From Verrucomicrobiaceae bacterium (GTDB taxonomy: Bacteria > Verrucomicrobiota > Verrucomicrobiia > Verrucomicrobiales > Verrucomicrobiaceae): DNA of 64,000 bases. Each line of letters opens with the position of its first letter. Position 1 is the stretch's first letter. The position numbers and the translations under genes were made by a program. Of the stretch, positions 61,380-64,000 are shown piece after piece. The DNA lies in NCBI GenBank assembly GCA_016795365.1, contig JAEUHN010000007.1, positions 1-64,000 of the forward strand, read 5' to 3'. Under the pieces are notes generated by a model. The model was not told the DNA's origin, made no database searches, and worked only from the letters and a program-made list of their open reading frames with translations.

Positions 61380-63578
61380 TCAGGATGCCACTGCTCCACC
61401 CGCACCTGAAGGTGTCGAGGGCGTTACGCTCGCCAGTTGCTGGAAGTAGGTGCTCAGCGGCGCCGCATCGAGATCGAAGCAAGGACCATTGCCATGGCTT
61501 AGCATGGTCGTGAACACGCTTGCCCGCACCGCCTGCTCCGCAGCCACCAGCATCTTCAGTCCGTCCAGACTCATGCCGGGGTTCTCCCGCACCTTTGCCA
61601 TGCTCTGAGGGCAGGTCAGGTCCAGCGCAACTAGCTTGGCTAGGTGATGCACGCTTAGCTTGCCGGGCTTCACGGTCGCGGCATCGCCAGTTAGCGTATC
61701 GACATCCAGCAGGTCCAGGGCTGCCGCCAGCAGCAGGCGGAGGCGCAGCAGGTTGACGAACTGCTTCAGGCGGCGCGGATTGTTCTCCAGCGAATCGGCC
61801 ACATACAGCGCGCAGTCATAGGCCGTCTCGCCGTCGTGAAGCTGCCGGTCCACATTCTTCACGCGCACCTCCACTGCTCGTTGGGCAGCAGCCTCAGCGG
61901 CGGCGACTACCTGAGGCGTCTCAGGAGCTGGGGGCTGGTGCTCGATACTCTCGGGCACAACTTCCGATGCCGAACCTGAGGGAGGCGGATACGTAGCCGT
62001 GGGACTGGCGCGAAGTGTGGAAGTGATCCGAGCTTCTCCAAATTGAGCCACCTGCCGCCCCCGACGCCCCGTGATGCCGCGCAAGTAATGCAGGCGATCC
62101 TCACCCATCATGCCCGGCAGGTGCAGCGTGAGCTGGATGAACTTCTCCAGGAACTCGTGGCCGAAGCCCATGGCGCGATCCTTGGGCACTTTGCCAGTGG
62201 TCGCGTCGGACTCCAGGAGCAGAGGCAGCAGCTTGTCGTGCTTCGCAGCCACGGCGGCGGCGACCTTCTCGCGGTCCATGCCCAGCACACAGATCGCGCC
62301 GGGCGGAAGCTGGTCCTGCTTCGCATCGGAGGGGCACTGCTCCGAGACGCTCAGCATTTGGTGCAGGCTCATCAGCATGTCCGCTGCCTTTGGGGCCTCA
62401 CAGCGATCAAGGTCGTCGATGAAGACCGCAATGCGATCTTGCCGCCAGCGAGGAGGCAAGGATTCCTTCAGCTTTTCAGGACACCCGAGAAGATACTTGT
62501 AGTGCCATCGGCGCACCGTGCGGCAGGTGATCACCACCAGGGCGTGGAAAACGTAGCGTAGTTGTCCCGGCCACTGAGGGTCAGTCTGAGCGCGCACCGT
62601 GGCCATGAACCGCGACCAAGGTAAATTGCCGGGCATGTAGGCCCACATCAGGCGGGCGAAGTCTTCGTGGAAGCGATGCAAATCGTCCACGCCATCCTCA
62701 TGGAGGCTGGTGGTGAACAGGCGGGCCATGTCCAGCTTGATGGGGCTGCCCAGGTTCTTGGCCAAATCAGCCACCAGTCCCCAAAGTGGGAACAGCAGGG
62801 TCAACCATGGAGCATAGGCTTTGATGCCGCTCTTTACCAATTCAGAGGCCGTGAGATCAGTTTTCTCCACGGCAGGCAGGAGACGTTCATGGAGCAGCCA
62901 GGCACCCAAAACGCCCAGCACCACCCATGCTCCCAGACGCAGCGCTAGCAGGCATCGCTCCGTCCAGGTGAGGCGTTCAATCGCCAGTCGTGCTCGAACA
63001 GCCCAGCGTTCCATCATCGTCGGGCGTGCCGCCATCTGCCGCTCATAGGCCACGGCAAAGGCCGCCCACATGGTCTTCCCTGCTTCATGCTTCCAGGGAT
63101 TGAACCACACCGTGGGAATCATCTCCGTCTCCAGTCGCTTGCGCAGATGGCTCATGAAGGAGGTCTTCCCTGCGCCCCACGGTGCCTCCACCGAAACCGT
63201 CAGCGGTGCTTGCGTCTCCCGGCTGGCCAGGAACCGCGCCAGCGCCTCCTTGCACTTCTCTGCCGTCGGCGTCAGTTGCGCCGCCTCTCCGTCCGACACG
63301 AAGGCGACCGTGGACTCCAGGTGGTTGGTAATGACCTCCTTCTCGATCACCTCGGGCTCGGGAGTTGCTGTTGGTTCGGGAGCTGGCGTTGGGTCGGGTG
63401 TCGGTGTTGGTTCAGGAGTGGTTTCGGGAGTTGGAGTTGGCTCCGGTGCAGTATAGGTCGGGGCATCGTTTGGCGGGACCGGTTCGGTCGCCAGCCGAGC
63501 AGGCATATCGCTGAAGGCCGGGGTGCGCTCGGTGTTCTGGGGATGCTTGAGCCACCAGTCGTTGAACCAAGTCCTCAT
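61380..63578 (-). CDS. KAP-family P-loop NTPase
   Basis: Membrane-associated NTPase of the KAP family (Kidins220/ARMS-PifA). Pro/Thr/Glu-rich repeats (about 63346-63480) lie near the N-terminus. Then comes Walker A (VEAPWGAGKTSFM), the family motif WFNPWKHE, two membrane segments inserted in the NTPase (LGAWVVLGVLGAWLLHE; YAPWLTLLFPLWGLVADL), Walker B (RIAVFIDDLDRC) and the C-terminal LENNPRRLKQFVNLLRLRLLL helices. Known roles include phage exclusion (PifA). Start is not settled: this frame is open to 63752, but coding likely enters from another frame across an A6 run at 63621-63626. Confidence 0.85.
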   Translation of the reverse strand: MRTWFNDWWLKHPQNTERTPAFSDMPARLATEPVPPNDAPTYTAPEPTPTPETTPEPTPTPDPTPAPEPTATPEPEVIEKEVITNHLESTVAFVSDGEAAQLTPTAEKCKEALARFLASRETQAPLTVSVEAPWGAGKTSFMSHLRKRLETEMIPTVWFNPWKHEAGKTMWAAFAVAYERQMAARPTMMERWAVRARLAIERLTWTERCLLALRLGAWVVLGVLGAWLLHERLLPAVEKTDLTASELVKSGIKAYAPWLTLLFPLWGLVADLAKNLGSPIKLDMARLFTTSLHEDGVDDLHRFHEDFARLMWAYMPGNLPWSRFMATVRAQTDPQWPGQLRYVFHALVVITCRTVRRWHYKYLLGCPEKLKESLPPRWRQDRIAVFIDDLDRCEAPKAADMLMSLHQMLSVSEQCPSDAKQDQLPPGAICVLGMDREKVAAAVAAKHDKLLPLLLESDATTGKVPKDRAMGFGHEFLEKFIQLTLHLPGMMGEDRLHYLRGITGRRGRQVAQFGEARITSTLRASPTATYPPPSGSASEVVPESIEHQPPAPETPQVVAAAEAAAQRAVEVRVKNVDRQLHDGETAYDCALYVADSLENNPRRLKQFVNLLRLRLLLAAALDLLDVDTLTGDAATVKPGKLSVHHLAKLVALDLTCPQSMAKVRENPGMSLDGLKMLVAAEQAVRASVFTTMLSHGNGPCFDLDAAPLSTYFQQLASVTPSTPSGAGGAVAS

Positions 63579-63620
63579 GCCGTCGATCGGCGGCTTGCCG
63601 CGCACCCACTGGGCGAGCCA

Positions 63621-64000
63621 TTTTTTGCAGCATCGGGGCTTCAAGGGTGTCCGCCATAGACCCCTTAGCGCGGTCGGACCATGCCTGGAGCCATTCCCTC
63701 GGCGTGGACTCTGGCCAAAGGGGGCGGGTGGTGAATCCTGTGTGAACGTCACGTGCGAAACGTAGGTCGGCGTCTATTGCTACGAGATAAATGGCTGTGG
63801 ATTCAGTGTCCAAGCGAGTTGCGGCCACTGCAGCAGCGTCTGCAGTAGCCTCAATGGCGGTCTTCGTAGCAGCGTCAGCGAAGTTGTCGTCGTTGGTGGA
63901 GGCAAAAGAGTTGGCAGCAGCAGCATAGGCGGCGGCAACGGCCGTATAGGAGGCGGTTGTATAGGTAGCGGTAGGGTAGGCTGAGACTGGGTAAGCTGCG
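63621..64000 (-). CDS. 5' portion of the KAP gene in another frame (partial)
   Basis: A frame open from the right edge encodes an Ala/Tyr-rich helical stretch (ASYTAVAAAYAAAANSF; ADAATKTAIEATADAAAVAA) followed by TTRPLWPESTPREWLQAWSD. This architecture of Ala-rich patch, then RPLWPxxxPxxLQ segment, then WxxWYxxRL-like piece is one I associate with the N-termini of similar bacterial proteins. After the A6 run the natural continuation (WLAQWVRGKPPIDGMRTWFND) is in the KAP frame. One A fewer in the run would join them. Reading past the run in this frame gives 70 further unlikely codons to 63412. Real frameshift, slippage or sequencing error cannot be told apart. Confidence 0.55.

Overview
The window looks like the chromosome of a Verrucomicrobiota member (PVC superphylum), most like the Verrucomicrobium/Prosthecobacter group. 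The signature families are PVC-type: a membrane-bound dehydrogenase with a CxxCH heme site, a DUF1549/DUF1553 protein, DUF1501, DUF1080, sialate O-acetylesterase, several large Ser/Thr kinases and AraC regulators with a PAS sensor. Base composition is GC-rich and genes are densely packed, except for three AT-richer patches (about 28.6-28.97 kb, 39.28-39.5 kb and 42.6-44.9 kb) that look acquired. The phylum call is inference; no rRNA is present.

Layout. 0-2.4 kb: an HPS/OMPDC-family aldolase or decarboxylase and a zinc alcohol dehydrogenase, divergent from an AraC-PAS regulator. 2.4-7.5 kb: small membrane protein, RapA, TonB and a barrel-like protein. 7.6-10.3 kb: a two-component pair whose NtrC-like regulator lacks the sigma54 loop. 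10.3-16.8 kb: secreted hydrolases and housekeeping genes (an internally shortened PheA, ScpB, riboflavin synthase, Coa1-like protein, Mpl). 16.9-22.4 kb: methyltransferase, six-TM dual-core hybrid kinase and receiver plus degenerate-kinase protein, in the same order and general architecture as the phcB-phcS-phcR quorum-sensing operon of Ralstonia. 22.5-28.6 kb: methyltransferase, a large vWA membrane protein and a kinase-PEGA-SUMF protein. 29-38.9 kb: an HTH-receiver fusion, PVC degradative and redox proteins, DHFR and sialate esterase.

38.9-44.95 kb is the accessory region. It holds a small HTH protein, a 42-bp-periodic array of short palindromes upstream of an FN3 protein and a collagen-like protein, a decayed ORF, a 47-nt hairpin, and then four promoterless small-gene cassettes. 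Three cassettes end in full attC sites with the diagnostic extrahelical base and the fourth ends in a truncated one. No integrase is present, so this is a CALIN (cluster of attC sites lacking integron integrase).

45-64 kb returns to core-like genes: fused siroheme-decarboxylase-like protein, L,D-transpeptidase, GtrA, a TTG-start ketosynthase, a zinc-ribbon protein, a NadD-NadK fusion, a kinase with seven tandem repeats of about 58 residues, a MetE-like protein, and the transglutaminase / alpha-E / circularly permuted ATP-grasp operon. DUF1501, a tRNA-like inverted-repeat element and a KAP NTPase follow. The 5' part of the KAP gene lies in another frame across an A6 run and leaves the window.

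All function calls come from reading motifs by eye. No database search was possible.
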